Below, piece by piece: positions 10,674 to 22,803 of a stretch of 64,000 bases of DNA. How positions within the stretch are numbered: the first letter of the stretch is position 1; the number at the start of each line of letters is the position of its first letter. Origin of the DNA: Burkholderiales bacterium Ga0077547 (GTDB lineage: Bacteria > Pseudomonadota > Gammaproteobacteria > Burkholderiales > Burkholderiaceae_C); assembly GCA_001464195.1 (NCBI GenBank), contig LNEY01000012.1, forward strand, positions 62,001-126,000, written 5' to 3'. A program made the translations under genes and the position numbers. The notes under the pieces are model-generated. The model did not search any database. It saw only the letters and a list, made by a program, of their open reading frames with translations, and was not told the DNA's origin.

Positions 10674-11767
10674 GTCAGTGCAGTCTCGACGTGACGGCGG
10701 GCCAAGGCGAGGAAGTCAGCAGATCTCATTTCGTGCAATCGCGACACCGTTCTGGGGAATTCGTGGGACAGCGGACCGACGGTATACAACTCCTCTGCCG
10801 CCACTTCAGCCGACAGTATCAGCTTCACGTGCCGGTCGTACAACACATCGACCAGCCAGGTGAAGCGCCGTGCTTCCGACGCGAGGCGGGGCGACATCTG
10901 CACGACGCCCGACAGCAGCACGGTGTGAAACCGAGAGGCCAGCTCGAGGTAGTCGTTTTGTGAGCGCGGGCCACCGCACAGCTCCTGGAAGTCGAACCAC
11001 ACCACGCCACCGGCTCTGCGCCGCGCCTTCAGGGTGCGGTGCTCGATGTTCATCACCGGATTGTCATCCTTGGCCTCGGCCAGACGATCGAAGGCGGACG
11101 TCATCGCCGCATCAGCCACTGGGCCCAGCGGGCTGTGATACATCTCGACTTGTTCCAGCGTGAGCCTGCGGTAATCGGTGCCCGCGTCGACATTGACGAT
11201 CTGCAGGCGATTTTTCAGCAGCTCGATGGCGGGCAGGATGCGTTCGCGGTGCAGGCCATTGGGGTACAGACCATTTGGGTGAAAGTTGGAGGTGGTGACG
11301 ATGCTCACCCGGTGATTGAACAGCGATTCAAGCAAGCGGTACAGGATCATCGCGTCGGTGATGTCGGCGACATGAAATTCGTCGAAGCAGATCAGGCGAA
11401 AGCGCCGTGACATCCGCTTTCCCAGTTCCTCCAAGGGGTTCACCGTGCCGTGCAGGTCGGCCAGTTCGCGATGTACCTCCCGCATGAATTCGTGGAAATG
11501 CAGACGAACCTTGCGCTGCAGCGGCACGGCATTGAAGAAGCAGTCCATCAGGAAGCTCTTGCCCCGGCCCACGCCACCGTACAGGTAGACACCGCGCGGA
11601 ATCTCCGGGTGGATCAGCAGGCGGGTCAGCGTGTTGCGACGCCGTGATTTGTACGCAATCCACTCGTTCTCGCAACGCTCCAAGGCGTCGATGGCCGCCA
11701 GCTGCGCCGCGTCAGCGCTGTAGCCACGCTCGGCGAGGGTCTGTTGATAGAGCTGGCGAACGGGCAT
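10670..11767 (-). CDS. zapE: Cell division protein ZapE (AFG1-like ATPase)
   Basis: YGGVGRGKSFLMDCFFNAVP, RLICFDEFHVADITDAMIL; start MPVRQLYQQTLAERGY. Confidence 0.93.
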   Translation of the reverse strand: MPVRQLYQQTLAERGYSADAAQLAAIDALERCENEWIAYKSRRRNTLTRLLIHPEIPRGVYLYGGVGRGKSFLMDCFFNAVPLQRKVRLHFHEFMREVHRELADLHGTVNPLEELGKRMSRRFRLICFDEFHVADITDAMILYRLLESLFNHRVSIVTTSNFHPNGLYPNGLHRERILPAIELLKNRLQIVNVDAGTDYRRLTLEQVEMYHSPLGPVADAAMTSAFDRLAEAKDDNPVMNIEHRTLKARRRAGGVVWFDFQELCGGPRSQNDYLELASRFHTVLLSGVVQMSPRLASEARRFTWLVDVLYDRHVKLILSAEVAAEELYTVGPLSHEFPRTVSRLHEMRSADFLALARRHVETALT

Positions 11768-11852
11768 GTGTGGGTTCGACGGTGAACGGTCCATCAGCAA
11801 ACACCCATCGTCCGCGGCGGCATCCTCTGCCCAGTCGCAGCGGGATGCCTCG

Positions 11853-13280
11853 TCAGAAGTTCAAGGTCCGCTTGTCGACCGCAAGAGCAGCTTCCTTCGT
11901 CGATTCACTGAGCGACGGATGCGCGTGACAAATGCGTGCAATGTCTTCCGAACTGGCTCTGAATTCCATGGCCACCACCGCTTCGGCGATCAGTTCGGAG
12001 GCGAATGGCCCGACGATGTGCACACCGAGAATCTCATCGGTCTTGGCGTCAGCGAGCATCTTGACCATGCCGGTGGTGTCGCCCATCGCACGCGCGCGTC
12101 CGTTGGCAAGGAATGGGAAGGTGCCGGCTTTGAACTCGCGACCTTCGGCCTTGAGTTGCTGTTCGGTTTGCCCCACCCAGGCGATCTCGGGCGAGGTGTA
12201 GATCACCCACGGCACAGTGTTGAAGTTGACATGCGGATGTTGGCCGGCGATGCGCTCGGCCACCGCCACGCCCTCCTCCTCGGCCTTGTGCGCCAGCATC
12301 GGGCCACGCACGACGTCGCCCACTGCCCACACGTTGGGCAGGTTGGTGCGGCAGTGGTCATCCACGACGATGGCACCCCGTTCGTCGAGCTTCAGGCCGA
12401 CCGCTTCGGGATTCAGACCGATCGTGTTCGGCACCCGGCCGATGGACACGATCAACCTGTCGACTTCGAGCTTCGTGGCCTCGCCCTTGGCGTTGGCGTA
12501 GGTCACCGTCACGCTGGACTTGCCAGACGTGACCTTGTCGATCTTCACCCCCAGTTCGATCTTCAGACCCTGCTTGGTGAAGGCTTTGTGCGCCTCCTTC
12601 GCGATCTGCTGATCCACCGCGCCCAAAAACGTCGGCAAACCTTCGAGCACCGTCACATCAGCGCCCAAACGACGCCACACCGAGCCCATTTCCAGGCCAA
12701 TCACGCCCGAACCGATCACGCCCAACCGCTTCGGCACGGCGCCGATGCGCAACGCGCCGTCGTTGGACAGGACCTTGTCTTCGTCGAAGGCGGCACCCGG
12801 CAAGGCACGCGGGTTCGAGCCGGTCGCCAAGATGATGTGCTTGCCAGAGATGACCTCTTCGGTCGCACCCGTGACCTGAACGTCATAGCCCGCATCACCC
12901 ACCCTCAGGAACGCACCACGGCCGTGAAAGAAGGTGACCTTGTTCTTCTTGAACAGGTAAAGGATGCCCTCGTTGTTCTGCTTCACGACCGCATCCTTGC
13001 GGCCCAGCATCTTGGCCACGTCGATGCTCAGATCCTTCAGCCCGATGCCGTGATCGCCGAAGCTGTGGCCCGCATGCTCGAAGTACTCGCTGGACTGCAA
13101 CAACGCCTTCGACGGAATGCAACCGACATTGGTGCAAGTGCCACCTGGCGCAGGGCCGCCCTTGTCGTTCTTCCACTCGTCGATGCAGGCGGTGTTGAAA
13201 CCGAGTTGTGCAGCGCGGATCGCAGCGATATAGCCGCCGGGGCCGCCACCGATGACGACGACATCAAATTGCTTGCTCAT
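11853..13280 (-). CDS. lpdA: Dihydrolipoamide dehydrogenase (E3)
   Basis: FAD site [21 protein letters not shown]; redox motif [16 protein letters not shown]; downstream of odhAB. Confidence 0.97.
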   Translation of the reverse strand: MSKQFDVVVIGGGPGGYIAAIRAAQLGFNTACIDEWKNDKGGPAPGGTCTNVGCIPSKALLQSSEYFEHAGHSFGDHGIGLKDLSIDVAKMLGRKDAVVKQNNEGILYLFKKNKVTFFHGRGAFLRVGDAGYDVQVTGATEEVISGKHIILATGSNPRALPGAAFDEDKVLSNDGALRIGAVPKRLGVIGSGVIGLEMGSVWRRLGADVTVLEGLPTFLGAVDQQIAKEAHKAFTKQGLKIELGVKIDKVTSGKSSVTVTYANAKGEATKLEVDRLIVSIGRVPNTIGLNPEAVGLKLDERGAIVVDDHCRTNLPNVWAVGDVVRGPMLAHKAEEEGVAVAERIAGQHPHVNFNTVPWVIYTSPEIAWVGQTEQQLKAEGREFKAGTFPFLANGRARAMGDTTGMVKMLADAKTDEILGVHIVGPFASELIAEAVVAMEFRASSEDIARICHAHPSLSESTKEAALAVDKRTLNF

Positions 13281-13317
13281 GGATCGCTTTCTGGGATGTC
13301 TTTGCGTCGGATACCAA

Positions 13318-14586
<1,269 letters not shown>

Positions 14587-14726
14587 GATTTTCTTTCTGA
14601 GATCTCAAGCCTCGGCAACGCAGGCCGCCGGCGAATCTGTGCACTGAGCTGGGAGCGGTTGGAGGGTGGCATCCAGAGGTGGGTGTGCGGCGCCAGCGCT
14701 GACGCCGCACATGACCTACCGTGGCA

Positions 14727-17585
14727 TCACTTGCTGAGGACAAAGCCTTTCAGCTTGCCGAAGGCCTGATCCAGCAGCGATTTGAGTTGCTCCTGGTGGA
14801 GGTGGGCGTAACCCACGGCAGGGGATGCGGACGCCGGGCGCCCGGCGTAGCCCAGCCGCTGTCCTTCAAGCATGTTTTCGTGGATGTAGTGTTGAACAAA
14901 GAACCAGGCACCCTGGTTCTGGGGTTCATCCTGGCACCAGACGATCTCAGTGGCGTTCGGATACTTTTTCAATTCCGCCGCGAAAGCCTTGTGCGGGAAT
15001 GGATACAGCTGCTCCACCAGCACGATGGCGGTGTCGTTCTGCTTCTTCGCATCGCGGCGCTTGCGCAGGTCGTAGGCCACCTTGCCGGAGCAGGCAATCA
15101 CCCGCTTGACCTTCTCCGGCTCGATGTCGGGATTGCTCGGACCGATGACGGTGCGGAACTCGCCCTTGGTGAACTCGCTGAGCGGTGACGCCGCGTCCTT
15201 CGCACGCAGCAGCGACTTCGGCGTCAGGATCACCAGCGGTTTGCGGAACATGCGCACCATCTGTCGGCGCAACACATGGAAGATCTGGCTGGCCGAGGTC
15301 GGCTGCACGATCTGCATGTTGTTGTCGGCGGCGAGCTGCATGAAGCGTTCGAGGCGTGCTGACGAGTGCTCCGGCCCCTGGCCTTCGTAGCCATGCGGCA
15401 GCATCAGCGTGAGGCCGTTCGCACGGCCCCACTTGACCTCGCCAGAGGCGATGAACTGGTCGATCACGACCTGCGCGCCATTGGCAAAGTCACCGAACTG
15501 CGCTTCCCAGATGACCAGCGTGTTCGGCTCAGCCGAGGCGTAGCCGTATTCGAAGCCGAGCACCGCCTCTTCGGACAACAACGAATCGATCACCACGAAC
15601 GGCGCCTGGCCTTCGGCCACGTGCTTGAGTGGCGTGTAGGTGCCCTCGTTCCACTTCTCGCGGTTCTGGTCGTGGAGCACAGAATGACGGTGGGTGAAGG
15701 TGCCCCGTCCGCAGTCTTCGCCCGACAGGCGCACCGCGTAACCGCTGGCAACCAGTGAAGCGAATGCCAGGTGCTCGCCCATGCCCCAGTCGACATTCAT
15801 CTCGCCACGACCCATCGCAGCGCGGTCGGCCAGCACTTTCTCGACCAGTGGATGCGCCTTGAAGTTCTTGGGCAACGCGGTGATGCGTTCAGCCAGGCGC
15901 TTGATCTCTGCCAGTGGCAGTGCGGTATCGGCCGCATCAGTCCACTTCTTGCCGAGGAACGGTGCCCAATCAACGGCGAACTTGCTCTTGTAGTTGGTCA
16001 GCACCGGGCTGTAGGCGTTCTTGCCTTCGTCCATCGCTGCGCGGAAAGCCTTGACCATGGCATCCGGGCCATCGGACGTGAGCACGCCCTGGGCGACCAG
16101 CTTGTCGGCGTACATCTTGCGCGTGCCGGGATGCTGCGCGATTTTCTTGTACATCAGCGGCTGGGTCAGCGCCGGCGTGTCCTGTTCGTTGTGGCCCAGC
16201 TTGCGGAAGCAGACGATGTCAACGACCACGTCCTTGCTGAATTCCTGGCGGTAGTCGAGCGCCATCTGCGTGGCGAGCACCACTGCTTCGGGGTCATCGC
16301 CGTTGACGTGCAGCACCGGGGCCTCGACCATCTTGACCACGTCGGTGCAGTACAGCGTCGAACGCGTATCGCGCGGGTCGCTGGTGGTGAAGCCGATCTG
16401 ATTGTTGATGACCACATGCACCGTACCGCCGGTGAAGTAGCCGCGCGTCTGTGCCAAAGCCAACGTCTCCATCACGACGCCCTGACCGGCGAACGCTGCA
16501 TCGCCATGGACGATGATGGGCAATACCGAGCTTCCCTTGGTATCGCCACGGCGGTCCAAACGGGCCTTGACCGAACCTTCGACCACCGGGTTGACGATCT
16601 CCAGGTGCGATGGGTTGAACGCCAAGCTCAGGTGCACCGGGCCGCCAGGCGTCGTCACGTCGCTGGAGAAACCCTGGTGGTACTTGACGTCGCCAGACGG
16701 CAGGTTCTCGGGCGCGGTGTGATCGAACTCGGAGAACAACTCGGCTGGTGTCTTGCCGAGCGTGTTGACGAGCACGTTGAGGCGGCCGCGATGGGCCATG
16801 CCGATGACGATTTCCTGCACGCCCTTCACGCCGGCGCGCTGTACCAGTTCATCCATCGACGCAATGAAGCTCTCCCCTCCTTCGAGAGAGAAACGCTTCT
16901 GGCCGACGTACTTCGTGTGCAGATAACGCTCCAGCCCTTCGGCTGCGGTGAGCTGGTCGAGGATGTGCTTCTTCTGCTCAGCGCTGAAATGTGGCTTGGA
17001 GCGGATTGACTCCAGACGCTCTTGCCACCAGCGCTTTTCGATCGGCTCGGTGACGTGCATGTACTCGGCGCCGATCGACCCGCAATAAGTTTCCCGCAGC
17101 GCCTGCAGGATCTGCCGCAGCGTCATGTTCTCGGCGGTCGAGAAGTAGGTGTTGGTGGCGCTGAACGTGATGTCCATGTCCGACTCGGACAGGTCGTAGA
17201 ACACCGGCTCGAGCTCGGGGATCTTGGGACGCTCTTGCCGCTTCAGTGGATCGAGATCGGCCCAGCGCGAGCCGAGGAATCGATGGGCTGCGATCAGCGA
17301 CTGCACATGCACCTGCTTGCGCGCGATGGCGAGGTCAGAACTGCTGGCGCGGTTGCCAAAGGCATTGGCCTTGGCGCGCTGGGCAAACGACTCAACGACG
17401 GGGGCGTGCGCCACATCGCGTTCGTCGGAGCCATCGACCGCAGGCAGATGCTGCAGCGCGTCGAAGTAGGCTCGCCAGTTCTCGGCTACTGAGCCGGGGT
17501 TGTCGAGGTAGGCCTCGTACATCTCCTCGACGTAGGGCGCGTTACCTCCGAACAGATGCGAATTCGCTCTGTATTCCTGCATCAT
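14727..17585 (-). CDS. odhA: 2-oxoglutarate dehydrogenase E1
   Basis: MMQEYRANSHLFGGNAPYVEEMYEAYL...VIGMAHRGRLNVLVNTLGK...ADNNMQIVQPTSASQIFHVLRRQ; start inside ORF 14727..17669. Confidence 0.96.
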   Translation of the reverse strand: MMQEYRANSHLFGGNAPYVEEMYEAYLDNPGSVAENWRAYFDALQHLPAVDGSDERDVAHAPVVESFAQRAKANAFGNRASSSDLAIARKQVHVQSLIAAHRFLGSRWADLDPLKRQERPKIPELEPVFYDLSESDMDITFSATNTYFSTAENMTLRQILQALRETYCGSIGAEYMHVTEPIEKRWWQERLESIRSKPHFSAEQKKHILDQLTAAEGLERYLHTKYVGQKRFSLEGGESFIASMDELVQRAGVKGVQEIVIGMAHRGRLNVLVNTLGKTPAELFSEFDHTAPENLPSGDVKYHQGFSSDVTTPGGPVHLSLAFNPSHLEIVNPVVEGSVKARLDRRGDTKGSSVLPIIVHGDAAFAGQGVVMETLALAQTRGYFTGGTVHVVINNQIGFTTSDPRDTRSTLYCTDVVKMVEAPVLHVNGDDPEAVVLATQMALDYRQEFSKDVVVDIVCFRKLGHNEQDTPALTQPLMYKKIAQHPGTRKMYADKLVAQGVLTSDGPDAMVKAFRAAMDEGKNAYSPVLTNYKSKFAVDWAPFLGKKWTDAADTALPLAEIKRLAERITALPKNFKAHPLVEKVLADRAAMGRGEMNVDWGMGEHLAFASLVASGYAVRLSGEDCGRGTFTHRHSVLHDQNREKWNEGTYTPLKHVAEGQAPFVVIDSLLSEEAVLGFEYGYASAEPNTLVIWEAQFGDFANGAQVVIDQFIASGEVKWGRANGLTLMLPHGYEGQGPEHSSARLERFMQLAADNNMQIVQPTSASQIFHVLRRQMVRMFRKPLVILTPKSLLRAKDAASPLSEFTKGEFRTVIGPSNPDIEPEKVKRVIACSGKVAYDLRKRRDAKKQNDTAIVLVEQLYPFPHKAFAAELKKYPNATEIVWCQDEPQNQGAWFFVQHYIHENMLEGQRLGYAGRPASASPAVGYAHLHQEQLKSLLDQAFGKLKGFVLSK

Positions 17586-17802
17586 TTCGCTCACCTCAAG
17601 CGCCGGTTTCCAGCGCGATAGTGGGTTTAGAAAACCTTCCGCGACCCGGCTGCACCGGTGGGCGGACAAGCGACCCGACTAAGCTGCAAATCAGCGTAGG
17701 GGACGGGAAGGACCATTCAAGTCACGAACAAGACTGTAACACCGCGACATCAACAAGCAGGGCCCGCAAACGCACCCTGTTCACAGCCTTTCTCTCCCCT
17801 TG

Positions 17803-18771
17803 TCAGCGGGCTGTCAGACGGATCAGTGCTTGTTCGTACTCGGCCATCAACCGCGCGATCAAGGCCCTTGCTGGAACCACCTGTCGCACAGCGCCGATGC
17901 CTTGCCCGCTGCCCCAGATGTCTTTCCAGGCCTTGATGGACTCACCGCCAAAATTCATCGCAGTGGCGTCGCTGACGGGCAGTGCGCTGGGGTCGAGGCC
18001 GGCGTTCTGGATGGAGCCTTTCAGGTAGTTCCCATGCACGCCGGTGAAAAGGTTGCTGTAGACGATGTCGTCGCTGGAGCTGTCAACAATCATCTGCTTG
18101 TAGGCATCCGATGCGCGCGCCTCGTCGGTGGCAATGAACGCAGACCCGATGTACGCAAAATCGGCACCCATCGCCTGTGCCGCAAGCACGGCATCACCCG
18201 TGGCGATGGCGCCGCTGAGCGCCAGCGGTCCGTCGAACCACTCGCGGATCTCCTCAATCAGCGCAAATGGGCTCTTCACACCCGCATGACCGCCCGCACC
18301 AGCGGCCACTGCAATGAGTCCATCGGCGCCCTTCTCGATGGCCTTGTGGGCAAATCCGTTGTTGATGACGTCGTGCAGCACCACGCCGCCATAGCTGTGA
18401 GCCGCGTCGTTGATCTCGGTGCGCGCGCCGAGCGAGGTGATGATGATAGGCACCTTGTGCTTCACGCACAGCGCCATGTCGTGCTCGAGGCGGTCGTTGC
18501 TCTTGTGAACGATCTGGTTGATCGCGAACGGCGCTGCTGGCTGCTGCGGGTTCGCCGCGTCGTGCGCAGCCAGCGCTTCAGTGATTTCGGCCAGCCAGTC
18601 GTCGAGCTGTGAAGCCGGGCGGGCGTTCAATGCCGGCATCGAACCGACAGCACCCGCCTTGCACTGCGCGATCACCAGCGCCGGCGTGCTGATGATGAAC
18701 AGCGGCGCACCAATGATCGGCAGCGGCAGGCCTTTCAGAATTGCGGGAAAGGGGAAACGCGGTGCGTTCAA
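17803..18771 (-). CDS. Nitronate monooxygenase / 2-nitropropane dioxygenase family
   Basis: LPIIGAPLFIISTPALVIAQCKAGAVGSMPALN...AAGAGGHAGVKSPFALIEEIR...AQAMGADFAYIGSAFIAT; likely TTG start overlapping the upstream stop. Confidence 0.88.
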   Translation of the reverse strand: MNAPRFPFPAILKGLPLPIIGAPLFIISTPALVIAQCKAGAVGSMPALNARPASQLDDWLAEITEALAAHDAANPQQPAAPFAINQIVHKSNDRLEHDMALCVKHKVPIIITSLGARTEINDAAHSYGGVVLHDVINNGFAHKAIEKGADGLIAVAAGAGGHAGVKSPFALIEEIREWFDGPLALSGAIATGDAVLAAQAMGADFAYIGSAFIATDEARASDAYKQMIVDSSSDDIVYSNLFTGVHGNYLKGSIQNAGLDPSALPVSDATAMNFGGESIKAWKDIWGSGQGIGAVRQVVPARALIARLMAEYEQALIRLTAR

Positions 18772-20588
18772 AACGACTCGACCGCCATGCCACCCACACT
18801 GTCCGCACCGTCGACGATGGCGTCGCGCAGGCCGGGGAGCGCGCTCAGGATGTGCTCGGCATAGAAGCGGGCGGTCGCGACCTTGGCTTGCAGGAAGGCC
18901 GCATCGCCCTGCCCTGCTGCGGACGCGTCGGTGAGCTGCTCTTCGGCCGCCACCAACGCACGCGCCAATTGCCAACCGGCCAGCAACTGCCCAGCGAGCA
19001 TCAGATACGGCACTGATCCGGCGTACACCGCAGTCGGATGCGCGCGGGTTTGGGCGACGACGACATCCACCACGTCGATGAATGCCTTACGGGAAGCGTG
19101 CAACCACCGGTGCATCGCCTTTGCAGCCACGCTACTGCGTGCGGCGAGCGCGGCTTCGGTCGCCTCGATCTGTCCAGCGATCGATCGCGCCAGTTCACCA
19201 CCGTCGCGCAAGGTCTTGCGCCCAATCAGGTCATTGGCCTGAATGGCGCTCGTGCCTTCGTAGATGGTCAGGATGCGGGCATCGCGCAAATGCTGTGCAG
19301 CGCCAGTCTCCTCGATGTAACCCATGCCGCCATGGACCTGCACGCCGAGGCTGGTGACCTGAATGCTCATCTCGGTGCTGTAGCCCTTGACCAGCGGGAC
19401 GGTGAACTCATGGAAGGCCTGGCTGGCTTGGCGCACCGAGGCATCGGGATGGTGATGTGCCGTGTCGAAAGCCGCCGCCGACACGCAGGCGAGTGCTCGA
19501 CAGCCTTCGATGTGCGCACGCATTGTCATCAACATGCGCTTCACATCAGGGTGGTGAATGATGGCCGCACCTGCGGGCAGCGACGCATCGACCGGCCGGC
19601 TCTGTACGCGGTCGCGTGCGTAGGCCACGGCTCGCTGGTAGGCCCGCTCGGCGACGCCAATGCCTTGCACCCCCACCGAAAAGCGCGCCGCGTTCATCAT
19701 CACGAACATGTACTCGAGGCCGCGGTTCTCCTCGCCAATCAGCTGCGCCAGCGCGCCGGGTCCGACCGCACCCTTGTCGTCGCCAAACACCAACACCGCG
19801 GTCGGGCTGGCTTTGATGCCGAGCTTGTGCTCGATCGAAGCGCAATAGACATCATTGCGCGCCCCCAGTGAACCGTCCGGACTAACGATGAACTTCGGGC
19901 ACAGGAACAAGCTGAGGCCCTTGACGCCCGGCGGTGCATCGGGTGTGCGGGCCAGCACAAGGTGGACGATGTTCTCGGCCATGTCGTGCTCGCCGTAGGT
20001 GATGTAGATTTTCTGGCCGCTGATGCGGTAGGTTCCATCGGCTTGAGGCACCGCACGCGTGCGCACCATGGCCAGATCGGAGCCCGCCTGCGGCTCGGTC
20101 AGATTCATCGTGCCGGTCCAGGTGCCGTCGATCATCTTCGGCAGGAAAAAGCGCTGTTGCTCGGCACTGCCCGCCGTCAGCAGCGCTTCGATCGCGCCAT
20201 CGGTCAGCAGAGGACACAGCGCAAAGCTGACGCTCGCGCTGTTGAGCATCTCAGCGCACGCCGAACCGATGGTCTTGGGCAGGCCCTGCCCACCGAACTC
20301 GACCGGGTGCTGCAGGCCCTGCCAGCCCCCTTCGGCGAACTGGCGGAACGCCTGCTTGAATCCGGCGGAGGTGCTGACGGCGCCGTCCCGCCAGATGGGC
20401 GGGTGCCGATCGCTCTCAGCATTCAGCGGTTCGACCACTTCGGCGCAGTAGCGCGCCGCTTCGGTGAGCACCGCTTCGGCGGTGTCGAGGCCGGCATCCT
20501 CGAAGCCAGGCAATTCGCTCAACGCCTCCAGCCCGGCCAGCTCTTTCATGCAAAAGAGCATGTCCTTGACCGGCGCGGCGTAGCTCAT
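18768..20588 (-). CDS. Acyl-CoA dehydrogenase (long form with C-terminal extension)
   Basis: GTWTGTMNLTEPQAGSDLAMVRTRA, ARILTIYEGTSAIQANDLIGRKT. Confidence 0.93.
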   Translation of the reverse strand: MSYAAPVKDMLFCMKELAGLEALSELPGFEDAGLDTAEAVLTEAARYCAEVVEPLNAESDRHPPIWRDGAVSTSAGFKQAFRQFAEGGWQGLQHPVEFGGQGLPKTIGSACAEMLNSASVSFALCPLLTDGAIEALLTAGSAEQQRFFLPKMIDGTWTGTMNLTEPQAGSDLAMVRTRAVPQADGTYRISGQKIYITYGEHDMAENIVHLVLARTPDAPPGVKGLSLFLCPKFIVSPDGSLGARNDVYCASIEHKLGIKASPTAVLVFGDDKGAVGPGALAQLIGEENRGLEYMFVMMNAARFSVGVQGIGVAERAYQRAVAYARDRVQSRPVDASLPAGAAIIHHPDVKRMLMTMRAHIEGCRALACVSAAAFDTAHHHPDASVRQASQAFHEFTVPLVKGYSTEMSIQVTSLGVQVHGGMGYIEETGAAQHLRDARILTIYEGTSAIQANDLIGRKTLRDGGELARSIAGQIEATEAALAARSSVAAKAMHRWLHASRKAFIDVVDVVVAQTRAHPTAVYAGSVPYLMLAGQLLAGWQLARALVAAEEQLTDASAAGQGDAAFLQAKVATARFYAEHILSALPGLRDAIVDGADSVGGMAVESF

Positions 20589-20597
20589 CGGCAGGCC

Positions 20598-21542
20598 CTA
20601 AAGCGCTGAGACCAACTCGGGTACAGCGATGAACAGATCGGCTTCGAGCCCGTAGTCGGCGACGCTGAAGATCGGCGCCTCGCCGTCCTTGTTGATCGCG
20701 ACGATGACCTTGCTGTCCTTCATGCCGGCCAGGTGCTGGATCGCTCCGCTGATGCCGACGGCCACATACAACTGCGGCGCTACGATCTTGCCGGTCTGGC
20801 CCACCTGCCAATCGTTCGGCGCATAGCCCGCATCGACCGCTGCACGACTGGCGCCGAGCGCAGCGCCGAGCTTGTCCGCCAGTGGCGTGAGCACTTCGTT
20901 GAATTTCTCGACGCTGCCCAGCGCACGGCCACCGCTGACGATGATCTTCGCGGCGGTCAGTTCGGGCCGGTCGTTGCGAGCGATCTCGCTGCCGAGAAAG
21001 ACTGATTTACCAGCGTCCGCCGCTGGTGCGATCACGTCGACGGTTGCCGAACCACCCTCGGCCGCAACCGGGTCGAAGCCAGTCGCGCGAACGGTGATGA
21101 CCTTGACGCCGTCTGTACTCTGCACGGTAGCGATCGCGTTGCCGGCATAGATGGGCCGCTCAAAGGTGTCGGCCGACACGACCTGTGTGATGTCGGAAAC
21201 CTGCGCCACATCGAGGCAGGCCGCGACGCGCGGCGCGATGTTCTTGCCTGACGCGGTGGCGGCGAACAGCAGGTGTGTGTAAGTGCCACCGGCTGCAGCC
21301 ACAACGGCCAGCACCTGCGCGGCAACGGCCTCGGCCAGACCATGCTGAAAGCAGGGTGCATCGGCATGCAGCACCTTAACCACGCCGGGAATCGCGGCAG
21401 CCGCCTTCGCCGAGGCAGCCGCGTCGACACCCGCCACCAGCACATGCACCTCGCCACTGATCTTCAGCGCCGCTGCGACGGTGTTCAGCGTGGCGCCCTT
21501 GAGCGACGCGTTGTCGTGTTCGGCGATTACCAGCGTCGTCAT
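20598..21542 (-). CDS. etfA: Electron transfer flavoprotein alpha subunit
   Basis: [71 protein letters not shown]. Confidence 0.96.
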   Translation of the reverse strand: MTTLVIAEHDNASLKGATLNTVAAALKISGEVHVLVAGVDAAASAKAAAAIPGVVKVLHADAPCFQHGLAEAVAAQVLAVVAAAGGTYTHLLFAATASGKNIAPRVAACLDVAQVSDITQVVSADTFERPIYAGNAIATVQSTDGVKVITVRATGFDPVAAEGGSATVDVIAPAADAGKSVFLGSEIARNDRPELTAAKIIVSGGRALGSVEKFNEVLTPLADKLGAALGASRAAVDAGYAPNDWQVGQTGKIVAPQLYVAVGISGAIQHLAGMKDSKVIVAINKDGEAPIFSVADYGLEADLFIAVPELVSAL

Positions 21543-21543
21543 C

Positions 21544-22293
21544 TCAGATCACCTTTGCTTCGTTTTTCAACTTCGAGACCAGTGTGGCCACATCCGGCAC
21601 CTTGATCCCCGCACTGCGCTTTGGTGGCTCGGTGACCTTCAGTGTCTTGATGCGCGGCGTGACATCGACGCCAAGGTCTGCAGGCTTGACGACCTCCAGC
21701 GGCTTCTTCTTCGCCTTCATGATGTTGGGCAGCGTCACGTAGCGCGGCTCGTTGAGCCGCAGATCGGTGGTGATGACCGCGGGCAGTGTGAGCTTCAGTG
21801 TCTCCAGGCCACCATCGACTTCACGCGTCACCTGCACATGGCCGTCGGTCACCTCGACCTTCGACGCAAACGTCGCCTGCGGCAGCGCGCCGAGCGCGGC
21901 GAGCATCTGCCCCGTCTGGTTACAGTCATCGTCGATCGCCTGCTTGCCCAAGATGACAAGCCCGGGCTGCTCGCGATCCACCAGCGACTTCAGCAACTTG
22001 GCGACGGCCAACGGCTGCAACTCGACATCGGTTTCAACCAGGATCGCGCGATCAGCCCCAATGGCCATCGCGGTACGCAGTGTTTCCTGACAGGCCAGTA
22101 CGCCGCATGACACGGCGACGATCTCGGTGACAACGCCTTTCTCACGCAGCCGCACGGCCTCTTCGATGGCAATTTCATCGAAGGGATTCATGCTCATCTT
22201 GACGTTGGCCAGATCGACACCACTGCCATCCGACTTGACCCGTACCTTGACGTTGTAGTCAACGACCCGCTTGACTGCCACCAACACCTTCAT
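21544..22293 (-). CDS. etfB: Electron transfer flavoprotein beta subunit
   Basis: [53 protein letters not shown]. Confidence 0.96.
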   Translation of the reverse strand: MKVLVAVKRVVDYNVKVRVKSDGSGVDLANVKMSMNPFDEIAIEEAVRLREKGVVTEIVAVSCGVLACQETLRTAMAIGADRAILVETDVELQPLAVAKLLKSLVDREQPGLVILGKQAIDDDCNQTGQMLAALGALPQATFASKVEVTDGHVQVTREVDGGLETLKLTLPAVITTDLRLNEPRYVTLPNIMKAKKKPLEVVKPADLGVDVTPRIKTLKVTEPPKRSAGIKVPDVATLVSKLKNEAKVI

Positions 22294-22387
22294 GCCCTGC
22301 GCTCCCGTGGTCAAGACGACCGGAAAGCTGCGCATTTTAGAGTGCCGACTGAGGCATGCCGATACGCAGTGATCGGCTGCGCTTGGA

Positions 22388-22479
22388 TGGTGCCCGGGAC
22401 CGGAATCGAACCGGTACGCCGCTTGACGCTAAGCAGCAGATTTTAAGTCTGCGGTGTCTACCAATTTCACCACCCGGGC
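22388..22479 (-). tRNA. tRNA-Leu(TAA)
   Basis: Minus strand GCCCGGGTGGTGAAATTGGTAGACACCGCAGACTTAAAATCTGC...GGTTCGATTCCGGTCCCGGGCACCA; matching acceptor arms, anticodon TAA, encoded CCA. Confidence 0.95.
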
Positions 22480-22486
22480 GCGCTCG

Positions 22487-22515
22487 AAAAAAAACCTCGT
22501 CACAGACGAGGCTCG
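22487..22515 (-). terminator. Rho-independent-like terminator after tRNA-Cys
   Basis: Plus strand aaaaaaaacctcgtcacagacgagg; on minus CCTCGTCTGTGACGAGG followed by a T-run. Confidence 0.7.
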
Positions 22516-22523
22516 CAGAATAC

Positions 22524-22597
22524 TGGAGGCGCGGCCCAGAGTCGAACTGGGCTGATCGGATTTGCAATCCGGTGCATAACCGCTTTGCTACCGCGCC
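22524..22597 (-). tRNA. tRNA-Cys(GCA)
   Basis: Minus strand GGCGCGGTAGCAAAGCGGTTATGCACCGGATTGCAAATCCG...GTTCGACTCTGGGCCGCGCCTCCA; anticodon GCA. Confidence 0.95.
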
Positions 22598-22621
22598 GTG
22601 TGGGTCGCCGACCCGGGGACG

Positions 22622-22649
22622 AAAAAGGGAAGCCAGTGCTTCCCTTTTT
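22622..22649. terminator. Bidirectional terminator-like hairpin between tRNA-Gly and tRNA-Cys
   Basis: aaaaagggaagccagtgcttccctttttc: GGGAAGC/GCTTCCC stem flanked by A-run and T-run. Confidence 0.75.
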
Positions 22650-22657
22650 CTATTTAT

Positions 22658-22733
22658 TGGAGCGGGAGACGAGGCTCGAACTCGCGACCTCAACCTTGGC
22701 AAGGTTGCGCTCTACCAACTGAGCTACTCCCGC
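22658..22733 (-). tRNA. tRNA-Gly(GCC)
   Basis: Minus strand GCGGGAGTAGCTCAGTTGGTAGAGCGCAACCTTGCCAAGGTTGAGG...GTTCGAGCCTCGTCTCCCGCTCCA; anticodon GCC. Confidence 0.96.
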
Positions 22734-22803
22734 GTATGCGACACAACAGTCATCGCGTCTCGCAGTATACATCGAAACCTCTGGACAACCGATAAGAGCC
22801 AGC

